From Parvularcula sp964219355 (GTDB lineage Bacteria; Pseudomonadota; Alphaproteobacteria; Caulobacterales; Parvularculaceae), in the NCBI GenBank assembly GCA_964219355.1, contig CAXPOZ010000005.1, positions 1 to 64,000 of the forward strand: a stretch of DNA of 64,000 bases, given 5' to 3'. Position 1 is the first letter of the stretch. Each line of letters begins with the position of its first letter. Positions 43,743-52,799 of the stretch are shown one piece after another. The position numbers and the translations under genes are program-made. Under the pieces are notes generated by a model. That model was not told the DNA's origin, ran no database searches, and worked only from the letters and a program-made list of their open reading frames with translations.

Positions 43743-45047
43743 TTAGACATGCTCCTTCATATTGGCACCCAGTGAGGCCATCAGTCCGGCAAAATTCGGA
43801 AAAGACGTCGCAATCATCTCACAATCATCGACCGTCACAGGCTCCACTGCGCCGAGACCGAGGATCAGGGCTGACATCGCGATCCGGTGATCGTGATGTG
43901 TTTTGACGAGCCCGCCGCCCTTCGGCGTACCGCCATCGATTTCGAGCCAGTCCTCGCCCGTCCGGCAGGTGACCCCGTTCTCCGTCAGGAGTGCGGCCGT
44001 TGCAGCGAGCCGGTCCGATTCCTTCACCCTCAGCTCATCGAGCCCTTCGAACCTCGTTGTCCCTTCGGCAAAGGCGGCAGCGACCGCGAGGATCGGGTAT
44101 TCGTCGATCTGCGCCGGCGCGCGCTCCGGCCCGAGGTGAATGGCTTTCAGCGTGGATGATCTGACATGAAGATCGGCGATCGGCTCGCCGCCTTCTTCTC
44201 GCTCATTCATCAGGCTCACTTGCGCGCCCATCTCACGCAGGGTCTCGATAAAGCCGATCCGCGTCTCATTTATCAGGACACCGGGCAGCGTGATCTCCGA
44301 TCCAGGCAGGATCGCGCCCGCGACCAGGAGGAACGCCGCAGAAGACGGATCGCCCGGCACGGTCACTTTCGCGGCTTTGAGCTTCTGGCGTCCGGGCAGG
44401 GTCAGCTTCCGTCCCTCGCCCATCGCCTCGATCACCAGCTCCGCACCAAAGGCCGGCAGCATTCGTTCTGTGTGGTCACGGCAAAGGATCGGCTCTTCGA
44501 TCACCGTGTCCCCTTCGGCCCCGAGACCCGCTAGCAGCACGGCGGTTTTGAGCTGGGCCGAGGCTTTAGGGAGCCGATAGGTGATCGCGCGCAAACTTCC
44601 AGCGGTGAGCGAAACCGGCAGATGCCCTTCCTTAGATGTTCCCTCAAGGCCCATATCGCGCAAGGGCTCGAGCACCCGTTCCATCGGCCGGACCCGCAAG
44701 GAGGCATCACCTTCAAAACTCACGGCAACGCCCTGTCCGGCGGCGGCCCCCATCAGGAGGCGCACGCCCGTGCCGGAATTGCCGCAATAAATCATGTGAT
44801 CGGGTGACTGCCATGGCCCGCCCTCAACCACGATCTCCTCACCCTCGCGCTCAACGCTCAGGCCGAAGCCGCGCAGCGCGGCGGCTGTCCGCATCACGTC
44901 ATCGGCGGTCAGCAGGTTGCGAATCCGCGTCTGACCCCGGGCCAGACCCCCGAAAATCAGCGCCCTGTGGGAGATCGATTTGTCCCCGGGCAGCACGGCC
45001 TCGCCCTTGAGCGGCCCACCCGGATGCGCGGTCATCGGTGTCGGCAC
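43743..45047 (-). CDS. aroA: 3-phosphoshikimate 1-carboxyvinyltransferase (EPSP synthase)
   Basis: Sixth step of the shikimate pathway, PEP-dependent. 434 residues. LPGDKSISHRALI (~19-31) binds the substrate. CGNSGTGVRLLMG, PGDPSSAAFLLVA and DEYPILAVAAAFAEG are conserved blocks, and RVKESDRL is the catalytic loop. GTG start at 45047 is preferred to ATG 45035 because GAAGG lies seven bases upstream. Divergent from TIGR02300, as in related genomes. Confidence 0.95.
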   Translation of the reverse strand: MPTPMTAHPGGPLKGEAVLPGDKSISHRALIFGGLARGQTRIRNLLTADDVMRTAAALRGFGLSVEREGEEIVVEGGPWQSPDHMIYCGNSGTGVRLLMGAAAGQGVAVSFEGDASLRVRPMERVLEPLRDMGLEGTSKEGHLPVSLTAGSLRAITYRLPKASAQLKTAVLLAGLGAEGDTVIEEPILCRDHTERMLPAFGAELVIEAMGEGRKLTLPGRQKLKAAKVTVPGDPSSAAFLLVAGAILPGSEITLPGVLINETRIGFIETLREMGAQVSLMNEREEGGEPIADLHVRSSTLKAIHLGPERAPAQIDEYPILAVAAAFAEGTTRFEGLDELRVKESDRLAATAALLTENGVTCRTGEDWLEIDGGTPKGGGLVKTHHDHRIAMSALILGLGAVEPVTVDDCEMIATSFPNFAGLMASLGANMKEHV

Positions 45048-45173
45048 AGGACCCCCTTCAGAAAAATGCGTCAGCGCTTTTGACAGTGGCCATAGGCTCT
45101 GGCAACACCGCCCTCTTCAGGGCATTCCAGCCCATTTTAAAAGAGATATTCCCCCAGCGGAGCAAGATACCCA

Positions 45174-45644
45174 GTGGCTAATGAAGAGCTTGGCACGAAG
45201 CGCGACTGCCCCGAATGCGGCACCCGTTTCTACGACCTGAAAAAAGATCCCGCCCTTTGCCCGAAATGCGGCAACGAATTCACCCCTGAACTCCTCCTTA
45301 AGCCGCGGCGCGCCCGGCCGGATGAAGAAACCGCCAAACCGGCGAAGGAAGCCGAAGAGGATGATGAGGACGAAACAGTAGACGAGGACGAAGTCGAGAC
45401 CAGTCTTGACGATGCCGATGAGGATATGGCCGCGCCCAAGAGCAAGCGGAAATCCGGCCTCGCCGAAGAAGACGAAGAAACCGATGACGACGATGAAGAC
45501 GATGAGGAAGACCTCAGCGATATCGACGACATCGATGTCGACATCGACGATGATGACGATGACACGCTGCTTAATGATGATGACGAGGACGATGATCTCG
45601 GCGTCGCCATCCCCGGTGATCACGACGACGATCACGAGCGGTAA
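45174..45644 (+). CDS. TIGR02300-family zinc-ribbon acidic protein
   Basis: 156 residues. An N-terminal zinc-ribbon (CPECGTRFYDLKKDPALCPKCGNEF) is followed by a ~100-residue Asp/Glu tail, some stretches almost pure Asp/Glu. This family is highly conserved in alphaproteobacteria and of unknown function. GTG start at 45174. Followed by a strong intrinsic terminator. Confidence 0.9.
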   Translation: MANEELGTKRDCPECGTRFYDLKKDPALCPKCGNEFTPELLLKPRRARPDEETAKPAKEAEEDDEDETVDEDEVETSLDDADEDMAAPKSKRKSGLAEEDEETDDDDEDDEEDLSDIDDIDVDIDDDDDDTLLNDDDEDDDLGVAIPGDHDDDHER

Positions 45645-45650
45645 GGACTA

Positions 45651-45678
45651 AAAAAGGGCGCCTCCGGGCGCCCTTTTT
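45651..45678 (+). terminator. Intrinsic terminator after TIGR02300
   Basis: AAAAAGGGCGCC (45651-45662) pairs with GGCGCCCTTTTT (45667-45678) around TCCG. Near-perfect stem with U-tract. Confidence 0.95.
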
Positions 45679-45735
45679 GCTAGCCTCACCTCAGGATTCT
45701 CGATCTGGATCCTGCACCGAAGGTATAGAGGCTTT

Positions 45736-46089
45736 ATGATTAGACGATACCTTTTGATGGGTTTGATCTTCGTCCCATCGCTATACCTCTTTTTCTCGTC
45801 GTATACTGATCCTACTTACACGCCTGATTTGCTATGGTTACGTGTTTCTTTTGGGGTGTTAGCCGGCACTTCCCTTGCAGGATTTTTCTATCGGCCATTT
45901 GCTATCATGACTTCAGTGGCAGCCGTGGGCTTATCCCTGTTTTTCGCCGCTGTGATGGGGTTCGTTCTTTATGCCGAGGGTGGTCCGACCGGCAACGGAT
46001 CGTTCGAGGTAGACAGGTGGTGGTCACTGTCAGTGATCATCATACTTTTGGCGTTTACCGCCCTCGCTATCTCGGTCATCAGAAAATAG
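45736..46089 (+). CDS. Hypothetical multi-span membrane protein, AT-richer
   Basis: 117 residues with about four hydrophobic segments (YLLMGLIFVPSLYLFF, VSFGVLAGTSLAGFFY, MTSVAAVGLSLFFAAVMGFVLY, LSVIIILLAFTALAISVI). GAGG lies 5-8 bases before the ATG. Base and codon use are visibly AT-richer than neighbours, suggesting later acquisition. Isolated between a terminator and convergent prfB. No family recognised. Confidence 0.6.
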   Translation: MIRRYLLMGLIFVPSLYLFFSSYTDPTYTPDLLWLRVSFGVLAGTSLAGFFYRPFAIMTSVAAVGLSLFFAAVMGFVLYAEGGPTGNGSFEVDRWWSLSVIIILLAFTALAISVIRK

Positions 46090-46107
46090 GAATTTATAAG
46101 CGGGGAA

Positions 46108-47215
46108 TTATTCTTCCCCGCCGACCCTCGCGGCCAGCGCTGCACCCATGAACTGATCGAGATCACCATCAAGCACAGCGTCCGGGGACGGACTTTCAAC
46201 GCCTGTCCGCAGATCCTTCACCATCTGATAGGGCTGGAGGACGTAAGAGCGGATCTGGTGGCCCCAACCGATTTCGGTCTTGGTCGCCGCCTTCGCATTG
46301 GCCTCTTCTTCCCGCTTTTGAAGCTCAACCTCATAAAGACGGGCGCGGAGCATGTTCCACGCGGTTGCACGGTTCTTGTGCTGGGAGCGTTCGGACTGGC
46401 ACTGCACAACGATGCCGGAGGGCACGTGCGTGATCCGCACCGCCGAGTCGGTCGTGTTGACGTGCTGGCCGCCAGCGCCCGATGCACGGAACGTGTCGAT
46501 CCGGCAGTCGCTCTCATTGATCTCAATCTCGATATTGTCATCGATCTCGGGATAGACCCACACGGAGGAAAAGCTCGTATGACGGCGGGCATTCGAGTCA
46601 TAGGGGCTGATCCGGACCAGACGGTGCACGCCTGATTCCGTCTTCAGCCAGCCATAGGCATTTATGCCTTTAACGAGGACGGTTGCGGATTTGATGCCCG
46701 CTTCCTCGCCGGCCTGCTCCTCAATGATCTCGACCTTGTGGCCCTTGGCCTGCGCCCAGCGCACATACATGCGGTAGAGCATATTGGCCCAGTCATTCGA
46801 TTCGGTCCCGCCAGCTCCTGCATGGATCTCGACAAAGGCATTGTTGCCGTCCGCTTCACCGGACAACAGCGCTTCGAGTTCCGCGCGTGCAGCCTTTTCC
46901 CTCAGCGCCGAGAGCGATGCCTGAATATCGTCAATCGCCGCATCATCGCCTTCGGCCTCGGCCATTTCGGCGAGTTCAAGCGAATCATCGAGATCGGTCT
47001 GAATTTCGGAGAGCGCATTGATCTGGTTCTCCAGATGGGTGCGCTCCTGCATCAGCTTCTGGGCCGTCTCCGGATCATCCCACAGGGTCGGATCCTCGGC
47101 CTTGGCATTCAGTTCTTTGAGACGATCGTTTGCGACGTCCCAGTCAAAGACGCCTCCTCAGCAGGGCCAGCGATTGCCGCACCTGCTCAGCGTCATGGGT
47201 GATTTCTGCGCGCAT
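46108..47215 (-). CDS. prfB: Peptide chain release factor 2 with programmed +1 frameshift
   Basis: Terminates translation at UGA and UAA. ATG 47215 begins a 23-codon zero frame ending CTT-TGA; reading then shifts +1 to GAC TGG GAC (the slippery C-TTT-GAC). The merged product is about 368 residues, normal for RF2. Peptidyl-transferase motif GAGGQHVNTTDSAVR is intact. The recognition loop reads SPYDSNARR rather than SPF, as I recall in other alphaproteobacteria. It is separated from the PBP1A gene by an opposite-strand block. Confidence 0.97.
47143..47158 (-). promoter_or_regulatory. prfB programmed frameshift signal
   Basis: On the minus strand AGGAGG (47158-47153), three bases, CTT TGA C (47149-47143). 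This equals the E. coli layout AGGGGG-TAT-CTT-TGA-C in spacing. The internal Shine-Dalgarno promotes +1 slippage when RF2 is low, giving autoregulation. Confidence 0.95.
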
Positions 47216-47398
47216 GTTTACTCCGTTACGCGGGGGATTGGCCTGCCGGAATAGGAAACTTCCCCCACCGGAGCAAGCACTCCGATTAACCCTTCATCTA
47301 AAAGGGGATTTTCTGTTACGCCGCATCCGGCAATGATATTGCATGGAGAGACGATCGGAAGGAGCGATGAAGCTTTTTCCGGGACAAGGGATGCACCA

Positions 47399-48553
47399 AT
47401 GAAACAGCCGAAACTGCTGTTACCCGGGGACACGGTGCCAACATTCGTGGCCCCGTCCATGAAGAACCCAAAGTTTGCCTTTGATCAGGCGGGCGGACGC
47501 TATGTCGTTCTGGCCTTCCTCGGCTCGGCCAAACATGAGCCCTGTGCCAAAAGAGTTCAGGCGCTGTTCAAGCGGCCGGACCTTTTCAACGATGACAAAT
47601 TCAGCTTCTTCGGCGTGACCTCTGACCAGAGCGATGTTTCTGACGGCCGGATCGCCGAGCGCTATCCCGGCTATCGCTACTTCCTCGATTACGACAACAA
47701 GATCAGCCGCATTTTTGGTGTGACCCCGGCGGAAGAGGAAAAGGACGAATATCCGCCCTACGTTCCGACCTGGTTCATCATCGATCCAGCTTTGCGGATC
47801 ATGAAAGTCGTCCCGTTCCAGCGCGACGATCGCGATCTTGATGACCTGATCCCTTATCTTGAGAGCCTGCCCCAGCCGCCGTCGAATTCGGCCGGGCTCG
47901 GGGTTGAAGCGCCGATCATGATGCTGCCGGATATTTTCGAGCCGGCCTTTTGCGAGCGCCTCATCAATCTCTACAAGGAGCATGGTGGCGAAGAGTCAGG
48001 TTACATGGTCGAGAAAGACGGCAAGACTGTCGCTGTTCTCGATGACTCCCATAAGCGCCGTCAGGATCACTGGATCACGGATCAGGAAATCATCCGCATG
48101 GCCAATGCGCGGATCCACCGCCGCATCGTCCCGCAGATCAAAAAGGCCTACCAGTTCGACGCAACCAAGATTGAACGTCACGTGGTTGCCCATTACGGCG
48201 CCGATACGGGCGGTCACTTCATGCCGCACCGGGACAATACCACACCGGGCACAGCGCATCGCCGCTTTGCGGTGTCGATCAACCTCAACAATGATTTTGA
48301 GGGCGGCGGGATTGGGTTCCCGGAATTCGGCAAGCGCTTTTACAAGCCGCCAGCCGGCGGAGCCGTCATTTTCTCGTGCTCACTTCTGCACACAGTTTCA
48401 CGCGTGACGAGCGGCGAACGCTTTGCGTTCCTGCCCTTCATCTATGATACCGCAGCAGGCGAAATCAGACGGCAAAATATCGGCAGCATTGTCTCGGACA
48501 TCGATGCCGATATGAAGAAACTGCCCGCCAAGGAAGAGGCTGGCGGGGTCTAG
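47399..48553 (+). CDS. Redoxin-2-oxoglutarate/Fe(II) dioxygenase fusion
   Basis: 384 residues from ATG 47399 (AAGGG about 8 bases before). Residues 1-160 form an AhpC/TSA-like redoxin domain. Its only candidate peroxidatic Cys is Cys49 in SAKHEPCAK, which is not the usual PxxxTxxC. Residues ~170-375 form a prolyl-4-hydroxylase domain: HRD (His277, Asp279), distal His331, and 2OG Arg341 in RVTSGERF. An 11-codon ORF (47367-47402) overlaps the start as ATGA. Substrate unknown; a hydroxylase with oxidant sensing is inference. Confidence 0.85.
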   Translation: MKQPKLLLPGDTVPTFVAPSMKNPKFAFDQAGGRYVVLAFLGSAKHEPCAKRVQALFKRPDLFNDDKFSFFGVTSDQSDVSDGRIAERYPGYRYFLDYDNKISRIFGVTPAEEEKDEYPPYVPTWFIIDPALRIMKVVPFQRDDRDLDDLIPYLESLPQPPSNSAGLGVEAPIMMLPDIFEPAFCERLINLYKEHGGEESGYMVEKDGKTVAVLDDSHKRRQDHWITDQEIIRMANARIHRRIVPQIKKAYQFDATKIERHVVAHYGADTGGHFMPHRDNTTPGTAHRRFAVSINLNNDFEGGGIGFPEFGKRFYKPPAGGAVIFSCSLLHTVSRVTSGERFAFLPFIYDTAAGEIRRQNIGSIVSDIDADMKKLPAKEEAGGV

Positions 48554-48630
48554 GCTCCAAACTCAATCAGCTCATTGTTCAGTGATGGAAAATAGTGATT
48601 CGCCACGTCGAAGCGGCGACGGAGCGAGCA

Positions 48631-49337
48631 ATGGGCAGGCTGATTTAGCTGAACGACGATCAGTGGGCGGCGATTGAATCGTTCATGCCGAAGAACAAGC
48701 CGGGAGCGCGGCGGGTTGATGATCGTCGGGTAATCTCAGGCATCATCCACGTTCTCAAGACAGGTTGCCGAGGGGTCAATTGCCCGAAAGAATACGGTCC
48801 GCACACGACGGTCTACTACCGCTTCAATCGTTGGACTCGTAAGCGGTTCTGGACAGGAATGCTCGAACGCTTGCCGCTGCAGGCGCGGCCACGACGAGCA
48901 CCTACATCGACAGCGCTTACTTAAAAGCTCAGCGCTCACTTTCGGCGGTAAAGTGGGACGAAAACGTAAGGCATCGGCCCATCGCACGGCGGTCAGACCA
49001 GCAAGATACATATCCTCACCAACATGATCGGGCGCCGTTTTTCGCTCACGCTCACACCCGTTAATGTAAGTGATGTTCGGGCCACTGAACTATTCTCAGA
49101 CAGCCTGCGGGGCGCAAATCTCTACGCGAGAAAGGGACGCGACCTATTATCCCAGGCCGATCCAACTGAAAGCGGAAGATTGCCTACGACAAAGCCCGCT
49201 ACCGCGAACGGCACCTCCTCGAGAACGCTTTTTGCTATCTCAAGGACTTCCACCGGATTGCGAAGCGATATGATAAGCTCGGTCGAAATTTCCTGTCTGC
49301 AGCAGCGCTCGCAATGGTCGTAGCGTTTTGGGTATGA
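48631..49337 (+). mobile_element. Degraded IS5-family transposase
   Basis: An apparent ATG (48631, GGAG upstream) gives MGRLI then TAG, then LNDDQWAAIESFMPKNKPGAR, a typical IS5-family start with W changed to stop. Later pieces are in other frames: GQTSKIHILTNMIGRRF near 48990, and RYRERHLLENAFCYLKDF...RIAKRYDKLGRNFLS ending at TGA 49335-49337. At least two frameshifts and one nonsense mutation make it non-functional. No matching terminal inverted repeats were identified. It lies within the block dividing prfB from the PBP1A gene. Confidence 0.9.
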
Positions 49338-49678
49338 TGAATCAGATGGCACCAACTACAACTTTTTTCGCGATCTACGATGTGGAAGAACGTTTCCAGT
49401 CCAGATTCTCCGAAAGCCTCAAAAGCTTGGGTGATTGGGCGATCCTCACCCCCAGCGCGATGATGGTGAGGACAGAGAAATCGCCCGAAGCCGTGATGGA
49501 GCAACTTCAGCCTTTGATCGGACCGCGTGACAGTCTCTGGCTAGTCACGCCTTCCAGACCATGGTCCGGCTACGGCGACCCAACTGTCGACGATTGTCTT
49601 CGAGCTGCGCTTGGGCCGGATAACGGAAACTGGGTCCCGAAAGACTGGAACGAGATACTCGACCAACGTGGTGATTGA
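49334..49678 (+). CDS. Cas2-like / SinR-like small protein (no CRISPR)
   Basis: About 114 residues from ATG 49334 (other in-frame ATGs at 49337 and 49346; no clear ribosome site). TTFFAIYDVEERFQSRFSESL and the later DSLWLVTPS fit the beta-alpha-beta ferredoxin fold of Cas2/SinR-type proteins, with an Asp at the end of strand 1. No cas1, array or toxin partner is nearby. Its start overlaps the dead transposase stop (ATGA), so its original promoter or N-terminus may have been altered. The family assignment is from pattern only. Confidence 0.5.
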   Translation: MMNQMAPTTTFFAIYDVEERFQSRFSESLKSLGDWAILTPSAMMVRTEKSPEAVMEQLQPLIGPRDSLWLVTPSRPWSGYGDPTVDDCLRAALGPDNGNWVPKDWNEILDQRGD

Positions 49679-49687
49679 GTCTCGACC

Positions 49688-52393
49688 CTAGTAGATCCCG
49701 CCGAGATCATCCGTGATCCCCTCATCGCCGCGGCCTTCATTGGATGGGTTGCCGTCCACATCGAAACGCCGCGTGCCGTAAATGTCATCTTCGGCCTTGA
49801 AGGCCTCGAGAATGACATTGGGATCGCCCGGATTGGCAGGCTTCCCTGTCTTGGCATTCACCCGGACAAGCCGGATGCCGGACGGCGCACGGAACGGTAC
49901 GACCTCACGGGTCGGCAGAACCTGCCCCATGAACTCACCGAATACAGGCGCGGAGACGTTCGAGCCGCCTTCCCCCTGCCCCAGCGTCGCAGGCGTATCA
50001 AAGCCGATATAAACCCCTGCTGCGAGGTCGGGGGAGAAACCAACAAACCATGCATCGTGATAGTCATCGGTTGTCCCGGTCTTGCCGGCCAGCGGGAAGC
50101 TTGAGTCGATCTGGTTGTTAATGCCCGCACCGGTGCCCCGATCGATGACCCCTTCGAGGATATGGACCATCTGATAGGCCGTCCGCGAATCGATGATCAT
50201 TTCACGCTCATCGGCAAGAAGCGGCTCGGTCTGACCACGCCAGTCAAGCGCGTTACAGTCGAAACACGCCCGCTGGTCGCGCGCATAGATCGTCTCGCCA
50301 TAACGGTTCTGGATACGGTCAATGAACACCGGCTGGATCCGCTTGCCGCCGTTCACGAATTGCGAATAGGCGGTGGTGATCCGGGTCAGGGTCGTCTCCC
50401 CGGCCCCGAGACTGATCGCAAGTTCCCGCGGCAGCTTGTCAGAGACACCGAAACGTTCGGCGATATCGATGATACGGCCGATGCCGATATCCTGCGCCAG
50501 CCGCGCGGTCATCGTGTTCCGGGATTTTTCAATCCCTAGACGGAGCGTTGATTCGCCATAAAAGCGCCCAGCGACATAGTTGCCGGGCTTCCACCAGTCA
50601 TCGCCCAGCGACGGCGCCACAAACGGCGCGTCGAGCACGATCGAGGACGGCGTGTATCCGGCCTCTAGTGCTGCGGCATAAACGAAGGGCTTGAAGGTCG
50701 AGCCCGGCTGACGCCATGCTTGGGTCGTCCGGTTGAACTCCGACAGGCCATAAGAGAAGCCGCCGACCATCGCGAGAACGCGGCCCGTATGCGGGTCCAT
50801 GGCGATGAAACCGCCATTGGCCGCCGGGATCTGCTCCAGCTCATATTGCGCATCCGGATTGGCGAGCGGCGGCGCGGGCGGTGCGACCTCGCCCTCAGCC
50901 AGCTCTTCTTCGGAAAGCTCCTCGACAGGCTCCGGCGCGCGCGGTTTGCTCAGTGCCGTGATGAAGTCTTCACCGATCTCGGAGACATAGATGATCTCAC
51001 CAGCATTGAGCACTTCGCTGACGGTGGTGACTTCTGGTCCGCGTGTATCGGCACTGCCATATTCTCGGGCCCATTCGACACCCGCAAGCGGGACCGTGCT
51101 CATCGAACCATCACGGAAACCGATCCGGGCCGCCTCATCCGTGACACTGAGCACGAGCACGAGGTGCCATGGCTCTAGATCGTCACTCGCAAGGCGGTCC
51201 TTGATCAATTGGTCAGAAGTCTGACGAAGCGTTGTCTGCCACAGATAGCGCGGCATGGCCTCACCGGGCACGACCTCTTCCTCACGGGCATCAAGGTCGA
51301 CGGGCAACTCAATCGTCGCAATCGCACCGCGATAGCCGTGACGGCGATCATAGGCGGAGAGATGTTTGCGGAAGGCCGCCTGCGCGACCATCTGAAGCTC
51401 TGGGTCGAGCGTCGTGCGGATCGAAAGGCCCGCATCATAGAAGGTCTCGGCGCCATAAAGGTCAGAGACCTGCCGGCGGATTTCCTCGGCAAAATATTTG
51501 CCTTCGGAGTTCCGCGCCCCCAGCGGCGGCGCGAGCACGGCATCGAGCGGCTTGGCGCGTTCTTCCTCGAGTTCCTCTTTGGTCAGATGACCGTCTTCAT
51601 GCATCCGGCCAAGGATCCAGTTACGACGCGCGAGAGCTCGGGCCTCATTGCGGACCGGGTGATATCGGCTCGGCGCTTTAGCGAGCGTTGCAAGGTAGGC
51701 CGCCTCATGTGGCTCCAGCTCATCGAGCGGCTTTTCAAAATAGTTGAGCGCGGCGGCGGCCACGCCATAGGAGCGGTTCCCCAGATAAATCTCGTTGAGA
51801 TAAAGCTCGAGGATATGGCCCTTAGAGAAGGTCTTCTCCATCCGGCGGGCGATCATCGCCTCTTTCGCTTTCCGCTCGAATTTCTGGTCCGCGGTTAGAA
51901 GGAAGTTCTTTGCCACCTGCTGGGTGATCGTCGAGCCGCCTTCCAGCGAATTGCCGGCCATTTTGTCAGGGATAAAACGGATCGCCGCGCGCATGATGCC
52001 GCGATAATCGAGCCCGTTATGGCCATAGAAGTTCTGGTCTTCTGCCGAAATGAACGCCTGTTTGACGACATCGGGGATGGCAGGCTCCGGCACAAAGAGG
52101 CGCCGCTCCCGTGCGAATTCAGCGACAAGAGAGCCGTCACCTGCATGAACGCGGGTCGTCACTTTTGGCTCGTAATTGGCCAACACCTGTTCGTCAGGCA
52201 GGCTCGGGACCAAGGACTGCACCCACATGAACACAGCGATGAACGCAATCAGTGCGGCCACGATGCCGACGGCAACGAGCCCCCCGAAGATCTTGAGAAT
52301 GAGCCCCCAAGGCCCTTTCTTCTTGTCCCGCTTGGGTTTTTCGCGCTGATGGTCAGGGCGTTGGACGCCCCCGAGATTGTAGCTTTGGTTCAT
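49688..52393 (-). CDS. mrcA: Penicillin-binding protein 1A (class A bifunctional PBP)
   Basis: 901 residues. A cytoplasmic basic tail and one membrane helix (residues ~30-60) precede the glycosyltransferase domain with SAEDQNFYGHNG and GGSTITQQVAKNF. A linker/OB region follows, with acidic PEPVEELSEEELAEGEVAPPAPP residues. The transpeptidase domain has the SxxK in PGSTFKPF, SRN in EKSRNTMTARLA and KTG in LAGKTGTTDDYHDAWF. Inner-membrane peptidoglycan synthase. In many relatives prfB is next to it on the same strand. Confidence 0.95.
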   Translation of the reverse strand: MNQSYNLGGVQRPDHQREKPKRDKKKGPWGLILKIFGGLVAVGIVAALIAFIAVFMWVQSLVPSLPDEQVLANYEPKVTTRVHAGDGSLVAEFARERRLFVPEPAIPDVVKQAFISAEDQNFYGHNGLDYRGIMRAAIRFIPDKMAGNSLEGGSTITQQVAKNFLLTADQKFERKAKEAMIARRMEKTFSKGHILELYLNEIYLGNRSYGVAAAALNYFEKPLDELEPHEAAYLATLAKAPSRYHPVRNEARALARRNWILGRMHEDGHLTKEELEEERAKPLDAVLAPPLGARNSEGKYFAEEIRRQVSDLYGAETFYDAGLSIRTTLDPELQMVAQAAFRKHLSAYDRRHGYRGAIATIELPVDLDAREEEVVPGEAMPRYLWQTTLRQTSDQLIKDRLASDDLEPWHLVLVLSVTDEAARIGFRDGSMSTVPLAGVEWAREYGSADTRGPEVTTVSEVLNAGEIIYVSEIGEDFITALSKPRAPEPVEELSEEELAEGEVAPPAPPLANPDAQYELEQIPAANGGFIAMDPHTGRVLAMVGGFSYGLSEFNRTTQAWRQPGSTFKPFVYAAALEAGYTPSSIVLDAPFVAPSLGDDWWKPGNYVAGRFYGESTLRLGIEKSRNTMTARLAQDIGIGRIIDIAERFGVSDKLPRELAISLGAGETTLTRITTAYSQFVNGGKRIQPVFIDRIQNRYGETIYARDQRACFDCNALDWRGQTEPLLADEREMIIDSRTAYQMVHILEGVIDRGTGAGINNQIDSSFPLAGKTGTTDDYHDAWFVGFSPDLAAGVYIGFDTPATLGQGEGGSNVSAPVFGEFMGQVLPTREVVPFRAPSGIRLVRVNAKTGKPANPGDPNVILEAFKAEDDIYGTRRFDVDGNPSNEGRGDEGITDDLGGIY

Positions 52394-52598
52394 GAGCTGA
52401 CGGGCCCTCTACGTCGCCCCCTTTATCGCAGCCTTTCGGCCCTCGGGACAAGCTCGGTTAAGGTGAAAATCATGGCAGATGCATGACAGCCACGCACTGC
52501 AATCTTGCAAAAAGATGTGAAATTGGGTGCAGCGCCTCCTGCCCCTTCTGCGTTAGACTATATGAAGGGGGCCACCTGACCTCACCAGGGGAGATAAT

Positions 52599-52799
52599 AT
52601 GGGGCTCAATACACCTTCGGAAACCGCCGCTGACCTCATCGTCGGGCCAACGGATCAGGGCATGGTTCGCATCTACATCACCGGTGAAGGTGTTGATCTG
52701 CCTATGGATTTTGATCCGGATGACGCCGAGGCGATTGCCGAGGAGCTGATGGCGGCCGCAGCGACGGTGCGCGGACAAAAAGGAAACGGGAAGTCATGA
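52599..52799 (+). CDS. Small conserved protein (DUF6324-like)
   Basis: 66 residues: IVGPTDQGMVRIYITGEGVDLPMDFDPDDAEAIAEEL (cited in parts by the DQGMVRI and LPMDFDP motifs). It has AGGGGAGA about 7 bases before the ATG. I associate this with a small alphaproteobacterial family, DUF6324 by memory. Function unknown. It overlaps asmA by ATGA. The 205-base gap to divergent mrcA holds no ORF. Confidence 0.7.
   Translation: MGLNTPSETAADLIVGPTDQGMVRIYITGEGVDLPMDFDPDDAEAIAEELMAAAATVRGQKGNGKS

Noticed and set aside
45230..45610. Ser-rich minus ORF over TIGR02300
   Set aside because: Antisense of Asp/Glu codons gives Ser-like runs; artefact.
47367..47402. 11-codon ORF before the redoxin/dioxygenase gene
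   Set aside because: AAGGAG lies only 2 bases from its ATG and the codons show no sensing bias; probably chance.
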